A stretch of DNA of 64,000 bases from Ceratobasidium sp. AG-K (lineage: Eukaryota; Basidiomycota; Agaricomycetes; Cantharellales; Ceratobasidiaceae), in NCBI GenBank assembly GCA_037039685.1, contig JAWNGF010000005.1, forward strand, positions 1-64,000. Direction: 5' to 3'. The notes beneath the pieces were generated by a model. The model made no database searches. It was given only the letters and a program-made list of their open reading frames with translations, and was not told the DNA's origin. The translations under genes were made by a program, and so were the position numbers. This document shows positions 1 to 11,100 of the stretch, piece by piece (the stretch's first letter is position 1; each line of letters begins with the position of its first letter).

Positions 1-84
1 ACCTAACCTAACCTAACCTAACCTAACCTAACCTAACCTAACCTAACCTAACCTAACCTAACCTAACCTAACCTAACCTAACCT
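1..84. repeat. telomere repeat (CCTAA)n, about 17 units
   Basis: The first 84 bases are a perfect 5-base ACCTA/CCTAA tandem array that decays into CTGAAACTAACTAAAAC. C-rich strand 5' to 3' at the start of the window means a chromosome left end (TTAGG towards the tip). Most fungi use TTAGGG; a 5-base TTAGG unit is best known from arthropods. The array may be longer than shown because the window begins inside it. Confidence 0.9.
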
Positions 85-1208
85 GAAACTAACTAAAACT
101 TGAGCAGCACAAACACCTTTCTTGTTGGCTGTGTTTCCCTCACTATTCTCTGCCTTGCGCTTCCAGAACAAATGCTGGTTGCATGCCTTGGATGGACTCA
201 TCAAGATCTTTGATGGGTGTTCAAGGACTGCAATCTTGTTGATTGTAGCTGTGCAGTGCAAGAAGTTATGTGGGTGGTGCATCAGTCAATGTGAGAGGGT
301 CTACAAGCTGACCACTCTTGCACCAGGCAAAAGAGTCTCATAAAGCATGGGGCAATTGGGGTCTTGTGATCTCCACACACAAATGCACCCAGCAGGTTGA
401 ATTAGTGAGTACAAGCCACCTGAAAGAGAGCTGGTCAATTCACTGGAGATGGGAATGAGGAGAGAATTTGTGGGATGGGTTAAATGTTTTGTCAGGTGTC
501 AAGATATTTTACATTGTATTCATCTAGCTGTATTACAGATTTTGTACAAGTAGCAATGATAGTTTCATGGTAATCCACAGTTACACTGGCCCCCAGTATA
601 GTACCTTCAGAGACACCAAACCAGAGAGTCTATTGTAGGGTCTAGTGAATAAACTCTTTGACCCCTCACAAATTTTGGCTTCATTATGAGGGGGGGGGAG
701 GCCTTGGCAAGCAAGGTGATTTTCAAATATTTCAACTTTATGAACTACATGTGTGCATGGGCAAACCGCTTGGGCCAGAAGGACAAAGGCTGTAGGAGAG
801 ATATGAGGCAAAGAGACCACCTGGTGGATTGTACAGAGGAGGGGGAGCCAAACAAGTTGGTGAGGTGGAGGGGTGTAGAGGCATTACAGTTAGCAGCCAC
901 TGTCTAGCTCCATTGTGCAGTTGACATTCCCACAGAATATGTTGGACTGTTTGAAGTTCTGCATCACTGCAGGGGGCAGGACGGTTTCTTCAATGGTACA
1001 AATTGCTTGTTGCATTCCCCAATGTGGCAATGACCCAGAATGACTTGGATCACACATCAGTGGGGTTCCCAAGGGGTGTCTGTCTTGGAGTGCTGTGAGC
1101 ACATGCTGAGTGAGGGTTCTTTTGGTAGTGTGAGTTGGAGATGTGGGACTTGGCTGAGGAGTGCCAGTGGTCTTTCCACAGTCAGGTATCTTGTCTAGCA
1201 GCTTGGGC
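85..1208. other. subtelomeric DNA without recognisable gene
   Basis: Only short unconvincing frames (under 85 codons) on both strands. There is a run of nine G at about 690-698. CpG looks scarce by eye. I see no domain, repeat or RNA gene here. Confidence 0.5.
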
Positions 1209-1560
1209 TCAAAGCCACAAAGTCAAACAATTGAAGATAGGGATAGGTTTGAGGTTTCCTACCTCCTTGGGTAGCTGGTTGGCTTGCTCATTGCCTGGGA
1301 CCTTGGCATGAGCCTTAAGCCAACGAATGGTAATTAAGTTGTCAGGGCAAGTGTGAAAGAATTGTTGGATTGCCTTGCGGAAAATGAACAAGCAGTACTG
1401 AGCAGGATGAGGTGTGAAGATTTGGATCTGGGTAACTGCTGACTGATTTTCCACAAAATTCATGATGGGGCAAGTATCTGAGTTGGTGGCAAGGGAACAG
1501 CCTTGATACCAGAAATAGAGAGCGCATAGACCTCAGGGTCATATACTGCCACCCTCAGTC
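1209..1560 (-). pseudogene. LINE (non-LTR retrotransposon) RNase H domain relic
   Basis: The minus-strand frame 1209-1463 reads like the C-terminal RNase H domain of a fungal LINE polyprotein. It has an SAVTQI segment followed by TIRWLKAHAKVPGNEQANQ, which matches the family pattern W-x-x-G/A-H-x-x-V-x-G-N-E-x-A-D (here the D is N). Upstream on the same strand, in another frame, about 1470-1560 reads VYALSISGIKAVPLPPTQ, the usual stretch before the second catalytic region, so at least one frameshift separates the two. No reverse transcriptase or endonuclease part is visible. In a live element RNase H would remove the RNA strand during target-primed reverse transcription. Confidence 0.55.
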
Positions 1561-2535
1561 CTATACCAAAGAGTCCAACAGCAATATCTTGGCCCAGCTG
1601 TTGAATTGAGAAAGCTACCCCCACTTTTCAGCAGCCATCATCTTTGCAAAGGGATTGTGCCACTGGAATTTCCCTGAGGGTCTTCTAGTTTCCAGCTTGG
1701 GGGTCATCAGACTGGAATCAAGCTGGTAATGGTATGAAATGAGGTTAACACAGCAAATACTCAAGAGAAAACCTGCCACACAGTTCATGTTTGCAGTATC
1801 CAGCATAGATAACAACATTGTTTGAGCAGTACAGTGGAAGGCAGGTGAGATGAGTATTAGAAACCCTTGGAATGATTACATAAAACATACCTTGAGTATG
1901 AAACTAGCTGCTAACAATCTTGGTCTCAAAGGGTATAGGTTTGAACAGATGGTTGTATCTCAAGAAAATTGGCCCAAGTGGTTTTGGCTCAGGATTACCC
2001 CACCAACCACTCTAACACTGCACCAGTTTGATATGTACCAGTGGTGCTGTTTTATGTGATTTTTCTTTGGCTCCAGTCACAGGTTTTACCAGCCAGAAAA
2101 CAGCTGGGTGCCTGGTTTGTTGGAATCCTGATATGTGCAGTTTCTGGAATCCAGAATGATCTCATGCAGGATACATGTCCTATGTATGCTTGCAGGTATC
2201 ATAAATGCCATTGCTCAAAATGTTGCTTGTTGTTCCTAGGATATCTCAAAGTTACAGACTGACCTCTACAAGCACACAAGAAGCATGACAGGGAGAGAGA
2301 GCTTGCCCAGTCAAATGATCACCAATGGTTTGTCTATAGAACATGTACAGTGTTGCATATATTGGGATGCAATTCCACGTAAGGCATGTCCAGAGTGGAC
2401 CAGCTTGTGTAAGGATTTTTAGTGTATAGTCCTTGACTGGAGATGTTTTTTTTGCCATGATTTGTACATAGGAGGAGGTATGGTGTACCTCTGGTTTCAG
2501 ATTTGCTTATTTAGGTAATCATGTGATAAGGGGGA
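1561..2535. other. subtelomeric DNA without recognisable gene
   Basis: Short frames only; nothing recognised. The LINE relic may extend a little to the right but I cannot follow it. Confidence 0.4.
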
Positions 2536-3520
2536 GACTGGTTGGGAACTGGTCTCAGGGTCCATAGTGAGATCCAACATATGTCTGATTCAAGTATCAC
2601 AGGGTCATTTGAGCAGGGGTGTGCTACTGGGTGTGGTAGGGCATAATCTGAGGCTTGCCAGCAGGAAATAGACTGATTGAATGACATGAGCTAGACCAGT
2701 TGGTAACTGGTCTCAGGGTCCTCAGGGTCCACAGTGAGCTCCGACATATATGTCTAATTCAAGCATTCCTGGGTCATTGAAGCTGGGGTTTGCTACTGGG
2801 GATGTTTTGAAGCATGATCTCAGGATTTGCAGCCAGAACTGAGATGGTTGCAGCACATGAGTTAGACCAGTTGGGAACTGGTCTCAGGGTCCACAGTGAG
2901 CATAAACCAGTGTGTATTTTGCGCATTTATTGGTCATTTGAGTTGGGGTTTGTTACTGGGGGTGTTATAGGGTGTAATCCAAGGCAATCTGGCAGGATAT
3001 GGACTGATTGTCAAACATGAGCTTGACCAGTTGGCAACCGGTCTCAGGGTCCTCAGGGTCCACAGTGAGCTCCAACATATGTCTAATTCAAGCATTCCTG
3101 GGTCATTGAAGCTGGGGTTTGCTATTGGGGATGTTTTGAGGCATGATCTCAGGATTTGCAGCCAGAACTGAGATGGTTGCAGCACATGAGTTAGACCAGT
3201 TGGGAACTGGTCTCAGGGTCCACAGTGAGCATAAACCAGTGTGTATTTTGCGCATTTATTGGTCATTTGAGTTGGGGTTTGTTACTGGGGGTGTTATAGG
3301 GTGTAATCCAAGGCCATCTGGCAGGAAATAGACTGGTTGAAGAACATGAGCTGGACCAGTTGGCAACTGGTCACAGGGTCCTCAGGGTCCACAGTGAGCT
3401 CCTACATATGTTTAACTCAAGCACCCCTGGGTCATTTGTGCTGGAGTTTGTTACTGGGGGTGTGTTTCAGCATCATTTGATGCTGTCCAGCTGGAGGTAG
3501 ACTGATGTAATTTACTATTG
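2536..3520 (+). repeat. subtelomeric satellite, six units with two-unit higher-order period
   Basis: Units start at 2536, 2694, 2865, 3025, 3194 and 3354, alternating about 158-160 and 169-171 bp, so the higher-order unit is 329-331 bp. The same 60-codon frame (beginning MISGFAARTEMV) occurs at 2814 and 3143, exactly 329 bp apart, showing the two-unit repeat is recent. Each unit opens with an inverted repeat of the form GACCAGTT-NNN-AACTGGTC followed by TCAGGGTCC. Two unit types differ in the stretch after CAGTGAGC: one has TCCAACATATGTCTAATTC, the other ATAAACCAGTGTGTATTTT. The frames are by-products of the repeat, not genes. Confidence 0.85.
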
Positions 3521-3751
3521 TCAGAACACAGGAAACATGTCACAAGATGTATATGGCTGTACAGGTGTTTGAAAATTAAGATGGGTAATTTCATTATTTG
3601 CTATCACCCTAGTGGACAGTGACCAAGGCACTTTTTTTAACTCAACCTGCATCTTCTTTTACACAAAGGACATGATGCTGGGATGTACAGGATGAAGTTT
3701 CAGCACCATAGCATCTGTTTCCAGTGTGCTGTGATCTTCACTTTGTTTTTG
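3521..3751. other. spacer, nothing recognised
   Basis: AT-richer sequence between the satellite and the first interstitial telomere tract. No frame or repeat of note. Confidence 0.4.
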
Positions 3752-3820
3752 GAGTGGATGATTTTCACCTATAACCCCTAACCTAAACTAATAAAGAGTG
3801 GATGATTTTCACCTATAACC
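3752..3820. repeat. interstitial telomere tract inside a 25-bp direct repeat
   Basis: A 25-base sequence starting GAGTGGATGATTTTCACC occurs at 3752-3776 and again at 3796-3820. Between the two copies lies CCCTAACCTAAACTA (3776-3790), a degenerate CCTAA tract. Immediately after comes a triple TTATTGTTTTA run (about 3822-3850), and from there the base composition becomes richer in GC and CpG. The short tract framed by a direct duplication looks like a healed junction. Confidence 0.7.
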
Positions 3821-3850
3821 GTTATTGTTTTATTGTTTTATTGTTTTATG

Positions 3851-4783
3851 TTTGAATGGTGGTTGCACTGTATTTTGTCTCACGCGTTAGCACTTATTGC
3901 ACGTGTGGCCCCGGAGACCACAACCTTTTCATTAATGGCCCTCAGCAGACCAGGCGGGACTGTACTCTCGCTTTGGCTCTGCATGGGTCAGCCGCGGTAC
4001 AATTTGTCCAGAGGCGGCAAATGGCGCGCCAGCAATGCTGCGGCCCACTTGTCCAGCCCATGATTGCATGTGTCCCAGAGCTAGGTCTTGACCATGTGAC
4101 GTGGGTTCCGCGGGATCATTAATGCAGTCTGGACTGCCACCACTTGCTTCCATTGCTTACAAGCCATGACTAAGCCAACCACTGATCCATACAAGATGCA
4201 AAACACTCACACGTTGCCAGCAAGTCACAAGAGCACGTGTCCAGTGGTAAGCTTATGCCGCCTGTCGCCGCATCTCATGCTGTCCAACTCCTCCAGTCTG
4301 CTCACCCACGCATTATCTCACTGTAACCCCAGCCCCTGCCTGATCTTGTCAGACGCCGTTTGACTCCGCTCACCCCCACCCAGTCTCCCCACTACTCAAT
4401 TGCACAATGTCCAACCTGTCCTTCATCTGGCTGTACTCCCCGCTTCCATTGTTCCATTTTTTCCTCTCATGTGAGTACTTTGACTTTCTCACGCCAATTG
4501 GTTTTGGTGCTTGCGCTGACTTGGCGGGCAGTCATGCCGCATGACTCTCTTTTTCATGGTTCCCTGCATCTTCCCCCTTGCCTCCTACCTTGGTTTCCCT
4601 CAGGGCTTGATCCCCAATTCCCCACCCCCACACGACCTGAACCCCTGACCAGCAACTCGTCTGCCCTGTTGACGTTGTACACCACTGATACCTCTCTTGC
4701 AAGCTTGGTTTCCCGTGGCATCTGGATGTCTGACTCGGCCTCTGCAATCAGCACCCACTTGACACTTACGGAGCTACCCCCTA
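3851..4783 (+). other. GC-richer block, low-complexity open frames, no gene call
   Basis: Several overlapping long frames (for example 4360-5025, Pro/Ser/Thr/Leu rich) are open because the strand is C- and T-rich. They lack recognisable domains and shift frame against each other. This stretch leads into the duplicated gene that follows and may hold its upstream exons, which I cannot define. Confidence 0.35.
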
Positions 4784-5439
4784 TTGCAGCTGCCATTGTC
4801 CTCCCCGTTGCCATTGTATGCCTCTGCTCCCTCTGCTGCGAGCTCAGTTTCTCTTGGCGGCTGGACAACCAACTGGGTTCCTGCAAATGGCACAAACTCG
4901 GCGTTTACCAAGCTACCCCCGTCCTCACTGCTGCTGTCCTCTGCCAATGGGGGGTCTGTATCAACTTCCAACTCGCTCTCCCTTGGTCAGTCTATAGCCA
5001 ACCCTGTCCACTCATCCTCTCTTGAGTTGGTCACAGCATTGACCTTGCTCCAGAGTTTGTCCTCCCTTGGCACTTGGCTCTCAGACCATCCCAGGTCTTC
5101 TCATGTCTCATTCCCAGGCCCAAGCTCAGCCTCCGACTCCCCATCCCCTTCTGCTTTGCCCCGCTCATGGATTTCAAGCTCAGTCATTGGCAAGGACTTT
5201 GCCCACATGCAGGCAATCTGGCCTGATCTCTCAGCTGCACTCTCTGATGAAGGTCAACGCCACACCTACACCATTGCTGACCTTTTCACTTGCCGCGGGT
5301 TAATCTGCATCTTTCACTTGACACCAAGTGGAACACACTGCTGGCTGATCACATGGAGCACATGCTTGTGATTCAATTGTAAGTTACTTCTATTCACGCA
5401 ATACTTGGTGACTAACTATTGAGCAGTTTGTTTGAGTGA
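4784..5439 (+). pseudogene. duplicated unknown gene, copy 1 (frameshifted)
   Basis: The 3' end of an unknown gene. An open frame runs from about 4784 (Ser/Leu/Pro-rich N-terminal part), then a conserved core SSVIGKDFAHMQAIWPDLSA and TIADLF. One base has been lost near 5300-5310 relative to copy 2; after it the frame continues as HLSLDTKWNTLLADHMEHM and ends VIQ. A 48-bp intron follows: GTAAGT at 5379-5384, branch-like ACTAAC at 5411-5416, AG at 5425-5426. Exon 2 adds only a few residues (FLFE) and a TGA at 5437-5439. I do not recognise the family. The matching intron and stop in copy 2 are the evidence that this was a real gene. Confidence 0.5.
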
Positions 5440-7030
5440 TCAATGGCCTTGCAACCTGTATGTATGCCTGTCAATATGTATAAAAATTGTACATTGGTTA
5501 CATTAGTTACATTTTGAACAATTTGATTCCGTTTCAGACTTTCAAAGTAGCTACGCACCTTCATTAGCCCTGTCAAAGTGAGCACAATTGTTTGTGTGCA
5601 CAGCAGGCTCGCAATATTCACCGCAAGATTGGTCAAACCAAGTACAAAGGCTCAGCAAACTTCACTCTTGGCTGTCAACTACCATCTGGCCAAGCCCAGA
5701 CTCCTGCCTCACAGGCTACAACTGCATGCACATGGGCACACCCATATGACAATTCAGGCCCTGCACAGTTGTATGTGGTTTGAGGCCATGAATGCCTGCG
5801 CTCACCCTTATTCCATTGGCTGCTGCATCCCTGTTGAGTCATATGCCGTATGGGTCTCCAAATTGATCCAGCATTCTAGACCAGCTGACATCATGTGATG
5901 CACCTCACCTTATGATGTCCAAGGATTGATGGTCTCTGTCCAACAATCCTAGCGCATCCTACGTGAGCCTATAACCTTAACCTGTCCTTGCTCTGGCTGT
6001 CTTCAGCCAGCAATGCATCTCTATTGACTGCTGACTCGGTCTCCCTCAGTGAGTCTGTAGCCAACCCTGTCTGCTAGTCCTTGCTTGAGTTGGTTGCTGG
6101 ATTGACCTCATCCTGAAGTTCACCCTCCCTCAGCGCTTGGATCTTGGACCGCTCTAGGTCTATCTGTCACTTGTTCTTGGGCTTGAACTTGGACTTGGAA
6201 CCTCCTTCCCCACCGCTTTGCCTTGCTCGTGGATTTTGAGCTCAGTCATTGGCAAAGACTTTGCCCATGCATGGGAGATCTGGCCCAATCTCTCTGCCAC
6301 CCTCTCCAATGAAGGGCGCTGTCATGCCAATGCCATTGCTGACCTGTTCACTCACCACAAGTGTATTCCCCATCTGTCACTCAATGCCAAGTGGAATGAC
6401 TTACTTGTAGATCACGTTGAGCATGTGAATGTGATTCAATGGTAAGTGACTTGTATTTACATGATACTTGGTAGCTAATTATTGTGTAGTGTGTTTGAGT
6501 GATCCAGGGCTCCATGGCCTTCATGTATGCATGTAGACATATGACACCTTTGTACTATAAAAACAATTGGATTACTTTGCAGACCCCCAAAGTAGCCACA
6601 CCTCATTATTAGCCACGTTATTAGCCCCATTGAGGTGCACACAATTGTTTGTGTGTACTGCAGGCTTGCAATATCCACAGCAAAATCACTCAAACCTAGT
6701 ATGCTTTGCTCTTGGCTGTTGTTAACCATCAGCTGGTCAAGCCTGGACTGCTGCCTTACTTGCTATGAGTCCAGGCACATTGGCATATACTGGTCTGAAG
6801 ACTCAGGCTCTGCACAGTCATACATGGTTTGAGGCTATGCGTTCATGCGCTCACCCTTATTCCATTGGCTGCTGCATCCCTGTTGAGTCATACATTGTAT
6901 GGGTTGCCACATTGGTCCACCACTCTAGACCAGCTGACATCACGTGATGCACCTCACCTTGGAATGTCCAAGGATTGATGGTCTCTGTCCAATGATCCTA
7001 GCTCATCCTATGTGAGCCTATAACGTTAAC
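4975..7030 (+). repeat. tandem duplication, two units of about 1 kb
   Basis: About 4975-5980 and about 6040-7030 are diverged copies of one another. Matching landmarks are CAGTCTATAGCC / GAGTCTGTAGCC at the left, CTTATTCCATTGGCTGCTGC at 5808 and 6860, CCAAGGATTGATGGTCTCTG at 5919 and 6968, and the closing GTGAGCCTATAAC(C/G)TTAAC at 5963-5981 and 7012-7030. Both copies contain the same small gene with an intron at the same site. The copies differ by many substitutions and small indels, so the duplication is not recent. Confidence 0.85.
6218..6502 (+). CDS. duplicated unknown gene, copy 2 (3' part, with intron)
   Basis: Exon 1 reads SSVIGKDFAHAWEIWPNLSA, TIADLF-like AIADLF, then HLSLNAKWNDLLVDHVEHV and VIQ without interruption. 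The intron is 6442-6489: GTAAGT donor, CTAAT branch-like site at about 6474, TAG acceptor; its length (48 bp) and position match copy 1. Exon 2 encodes CVFE and stops at TGA 6500-6502. Upstream of 6218 the frame is still open and Pro-rich (down to about 6170) but the start codon and any earlier exons are not clear. Function is unknown. A conserved frame plus a conserved intron in two diverged copies argues for past protein-level selection, but the 5' end is missing here. Confidence 0.5.
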
Positions 7031-7101
7031 TTCAGGTTTACTGTCAGCTCTGTTGTGTTGTAAGCGTTAGTCATCTGGTATGACAAAGCATTAGCTAAAA
7101 A

Positions 7102-7158
7102 TTACTAAGTGATCACATGACTCTTAAGCGCCAGCGCTTAAGGACGTCTTAGTAAGGC
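7102..7158. repeat. nested inverted repeat (hairpin)
   Basis: CTTAAGCG-CCAG-CGCTTAAG (7123-7142) is a perfect 8-bp stem with a 4-base loop. Outside it TTACTAAG (7102-7109) pairs with CTTAGTAA near 7148-7155. It lies just right of the tandem duplication and could be the tip of a small inverted-repeat element or a cruciform. Function unknown. Confidence 0.5.
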
Positions 7159-7713
7159 TTGGCACAGGCAAAGGGTTGCAGACCCTTACTTGGCTGGCTC
7201 AACTTCTCCAAGGCCCAGAACTCCTCGGCTTGGATCCTGCACTTGTTGGCAGTTGATCTCTGGGGTTGAGGCCTTAAGCATCCTGTTACAGACCAGGCTG
7301 GCGTTGCTGTGTTTATCTGCTGCCCCTTGGGCTGGATTTACGCAGGTGCCGGTTGTCAGGTGTCCTGTGAGGTGGAACAATTAGGCACACGTGGGCTTGC
7401 TTTGGCTGACATGTGTAGCTGCAGAGTAACGTGGCCGGCTTGGCAAGGGTTCTGTACTTTGTTCCTTGCCAAGTGGCGTGGTCTTGGCTGTTGACACATG
7501 TCAACTTTGGCCACCGAGATCTACTTGTCACACTATCATTTGCTAATAGGTTATCTTGCTATTGCTTGGCGCTTGGCAGCCAAGTAGGGTCCTCTTGGCA
7601 CCCTGGCAGATAAATACCAAGGGATGAGCACTGATGAGGTGTCATACCAAAAAGGCCTCATGCACATTGTGTGAGGGTTTTTTGCTTTTTCATCCCACTT
7701 CGCTCCATCCATT
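7159..7713. other. GC-richer spacer, no gene recognised
   Basis: Repeated CTTGGC/TTGGCA words, then a TATA-like GATAAATA at about 7610 followed within 100 bp by a T-rich run. It could be a promoter for the frame at 7719, but no conserved signal proves this. Confidence 0.3.
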
Positions 7714-7730
7714 CCTAACCTAACCTAACT
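7714..7730. repeat. interstitial CCTAA tract
   Basis: CCTAACCTAACCTAACT, three units of the same 5-base repeat as the telomere. It closes the GC-richer block whose left edge carries a similar tract at 3776-3790. To its right the sequence returns to the CpG-poor composition of the chromosome end. Confidence 0.75.
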
Positions 7731-8135
7731 AAGAAGAATTGCCTATGTGATGCTACCCAACTCCCCAAGCAGCTGGTTGCCTGCAAGCAAGTGTCCAGCC
7801 AAGAGCAATGGGAAGGGGTGGTGAAAGGGATCTTCCCAACCAAAGAGGAACAAGCTGTCCTGAAGTCCAAGGGGTTGCAAGCATGGAAGCAATCACCTTT
7901 CTGGATAAGATGGGAACATTTATTTGCCATTCCAAGCCAGACAAAAGCTGACAGGTGGAAGATTGTTGAGTTTGCTAGAAGGAAGATGAGGGAAGAGGCA
8001 CAGTGGTTGCCACTTGGGGCTGCTGATAGAATGTGGACAGATAAAGGACCCAGAGGCTTGACAGTCTTTGGGCAAGCCATGGCAGGCAAGCTTGGGATGG
8101 TTGTGGTGTGCAACCCCAAGTTCACAATGACATGA
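7719..8135 (+). CDS. unknown open frame, about 138 codons, no clear start
   Basis: Open from the stop at 7716-7718 (inside the CCTAA tract) to TGA at 8133-8135. The product is charged and globular-looking (for example TKADRWKIVEFARRKMREE, then LTVFGQAMAGKLGMVVV). There is no ATG near the 5' end, so this is either an internal exon or the tail of a truncated gene whose front was replaced by the telomere-like tract. Not recognised. The opposite strand is also open (7715-8152), so coding here is uncertain. Confidence 0.3.
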   Translation, partial: PNLTKKNCLCDATQLPKQLVACKQVSSQEQWEGVVKGIFPTKEEQAVLKSKGLQAWKQSPFWIRWEHLFAIPSQTKADRWKIVEFARRKMREEAQWLPLGAADRMWTDKGPRGLTVFGQAMAGKLGMVVVCNPKFTMT

Positions 8136-11100
8136 AGAAGCCAGGGGGACATTGATCATTTGCATTTTGGCCAAGTGTTTGCAGCTGTGTATTCTTTTCT
8201 GAGCTGGTTTTTGTCATTTTCCTGTAGTGTGTGGCCCATAATCAAGTATGATGATTGTATCTAGTATAAAAACAGTGGGCTGCTCTTTCAGCATTATTTT
8301 TGGAAGACCCTGCAGCAAACTGGTCTACAAAAGGATGAGTGTTTGGGCAAATCTGCTTGGGCATGCAAGGTTCATACAGTGTATGACCACTGTACTGTAA
8401 GTGGGGTGGCACATTCTAGGAGTTAAATGACTGGGGTGAAGAGGTGTGCCCAGGTGCATGTGTTGAGCCCAGCAGGCACAAATACAAGCTGCTGACCAAA
8501 GCCTACTACATGCAACCACAGGCAGAACTGACTCTGCATCCATCCTGGGTCATACAACATCTGACTCATGTGGGTGCAAGAGTAGCAGTTAGGGTATGTT
8601 GACTGCCCACAACCACCCAAAGCACAGGCATGTCTCTGAGGCTTGAGAAGTCAAGTCCACCAAGATGAGGACCATTTGATAGCATTCTCTGACATTCTGG
8701 ATATGTGGTTGTTTTGGTGACTGGTAATTGTGGAATACAAATGTTCACTATGTATGTTGATAACAATGCATCAGGATGTCTTGTACTACTTCCTCAAGTA
8801 ACTGGAATATCAGCAAAAACCTGTCAAGAAATACTGTGACAGGATGCAATAAAACACCCCTCCTAAATTTCAGTGAGTGAGTGAGCTACCAGGTGATATG
8901 CTGGGTTACACATATAAAGTTTGCATGTTAGGTTTACCTGGGTATTCCTGGCCAAGCTTAGCACATTATTTTTTAGATGTTTGGGCCATGTAAATCTCAA
9001 TCAATTTGGTTAGATGGTAGATAATAGCTGTGTTTTATGTTTAGTCCTTGTTGCCCTTATAGACATTTTCTGGTGGGTGGAAGGTGGTCTGGAACAAGCC
9101 ATAGATACAATTGATGATGCAGCACTTGCCTGATGCCTTGGTTACAATTGTCTGCACCCAACCACCCACCTTTTTGATCACTGAAACCTTGAGGATAATA
9201 GAATGTCCAAACTGTGTGAACAAGGCCATTGTGAAAAGAAACCCACCTATATTTCAGTGGGTCATGCAGATAAGCTGGGAAAGTAATGGGTGATACAGTC
9301 CAAGTGAAGACTTGAGGGTTATGTGTTCACTTTTTGGTGAATTTGTACTTATGTATTTACCTGTAGCATATGATACCCCCAGGGCAAGCTGACTAGCCAA
9401 GGTAAATGAATCTGTTGTGTCAGTTAATCCAAGTTGTCTCATATTTGACATGTACTAGCCCTGCTTGCAACATTCCAGTCATCATCTAAGGTGGTACAAC
9501 ACCATAGTAACCTATTTGTTCTGTCAAAACAACCACCAGCATAATAAATAGTCTTGCAGAAGGGGGATAGATTTTGGGTCGGAGGTGAACAATAGTGAGA
9601 ATTAGTCCTATTAAGGCTGAGTAATAAAGATACAAATCTCAGGGAGGTTTTGTACTGCATGTGCACAGCAAGTGGTACTCACAACATTAACTACACTACT
9701 ACTTGTTGCAGTTGTTGTTGACCTCATCCAAACTCATTTGGCAGGTGTTGTTACTTGGGTCAATAATACACCATTCTCCCAATTCCACAACACCATTGGT
9801 TGTTGCCTTTCCAATGATGCTCTCCATGTTTCTTGATGTCCAGGATAATCAAACATCCCATATGTTGGTACAAGACCATTGACACTCTAGCATCACCAAT
9901 TGTTCCTTTAGCCTTGGTAATCTGTGGTAGTATGTGCAGTTGGGGCTTGAGGATGTTGAAATCCCACCTCTCTGGCAGCATCAGTGCAAGGGAATATTGA
10001 GGCAACTGGAAGCAGCCTCCAACACTACTTCAATGGGTGTATTTTGGTAGTTTTGTTCTTGTCCTTAGTATGACTATAGTGCTACAATGCTAGATTGACT
10101 TGATGAGTGATATATTGACACTTACTCAAACAAACAATGCATCATGTAGACTGTCACATGACCTAGGATCACAGGCCAAGACACAACAGATACAGTCAAA
10201 GCCTTGGATGGGTAGATTTCCCCTACACTCACATCTCTCAGGAATCAACTTTAGCCACTTGTTGAAAGTTTGGTTGGGATTGCTGCCACTGGTGCAAAAG
10301 TACTAAGCATGGGGTCAGCAGATGTTGGTCTGCAAGAGGAATTGTTTTCAGCAAGGGAAATGCATGATTCTTGTGGGATCTGGGACAACAATGGGCAACA
10401 TTGACACACTATGCAGGTTGAGTACTCACACTTGGGATAAATGCACTCCATACAACTCATATTCACAGGGTTGTTGTCTTTGCCAAACAAAAGAGCTTTG
10501 TGAATAGGCTTAAACTTGCACAATACTGCCAATTGACGCAAGCTAGGGGGGCTGCTTCCATTGAAGGATCATCATTATGAGTTTCTGGGATAGTCGGGGG
10601 TTGTTTGGGATAGTATTGGTGGGGGGATCTGCACATGACATTGGATGGGAGAGCTGCTTGAGGTGTCCAGCTCAAGTTCTAGCAGAGACTACTTTGTACA
10701 GTGGGATTTTGGACAATTACAGCGAACTATGTTGCAGAATCACAATGTGTTATTCCCTTTTGGAGCAATTCATACCCCCAGCAGAGGTTGGACAGGGGAG
10801 GCAAGCGTGTGCAACTTGGTATATTTCTGACAGCCCACACATGTGACCACATACCATACCACCCAAGCCCAAATGCCCACCAACACACATCTTGCCCTTG
10901 ACCACCACCATGCCCATGCTTCCTTTGCACCACAAATAAGAAGTCATGGTAAATGGTTCCCTATGATTAGCATTCCCCCAAACTTGCACTTACAGATCCC
11001 CTGGTGTGTGTCTATTGAACGGTACCAAATGCATGAGGTTTGGCCAATCATTCATGCAGGCCTGGAAGTAAAAGAACATTTGTTGCATGGACGGTCAGGG

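Noticed and set aside
1..84. Satellite rather than telomere for the CCTAA array
   Set aside because: It is at the very edge of the sequence, in C-rich 5' to 3' orientation, perfect and without higher-order structure, with matching short interstitial tracts inward.
2814..3331. Repeated frame MISGFAARTEMV...
   Set aside because: Present only because the satellite unit is repeated; two copies differ in their ends and nothing else supports coding.
4360..5025. 221-codon Pro/Ser/Leu-rich frame
   Set aside because: Low complexity on a C/T-rich strand and not preserved in the second unit of the tandem duplication; the conserved frame there is another one.
7715..8152. 145-codon minus frame
   Set aside because: Opposite the 138-codon plus frame; its composition (His/Ser/Leu/Cys-rich) looks like a shadow, though neither strand is proved.
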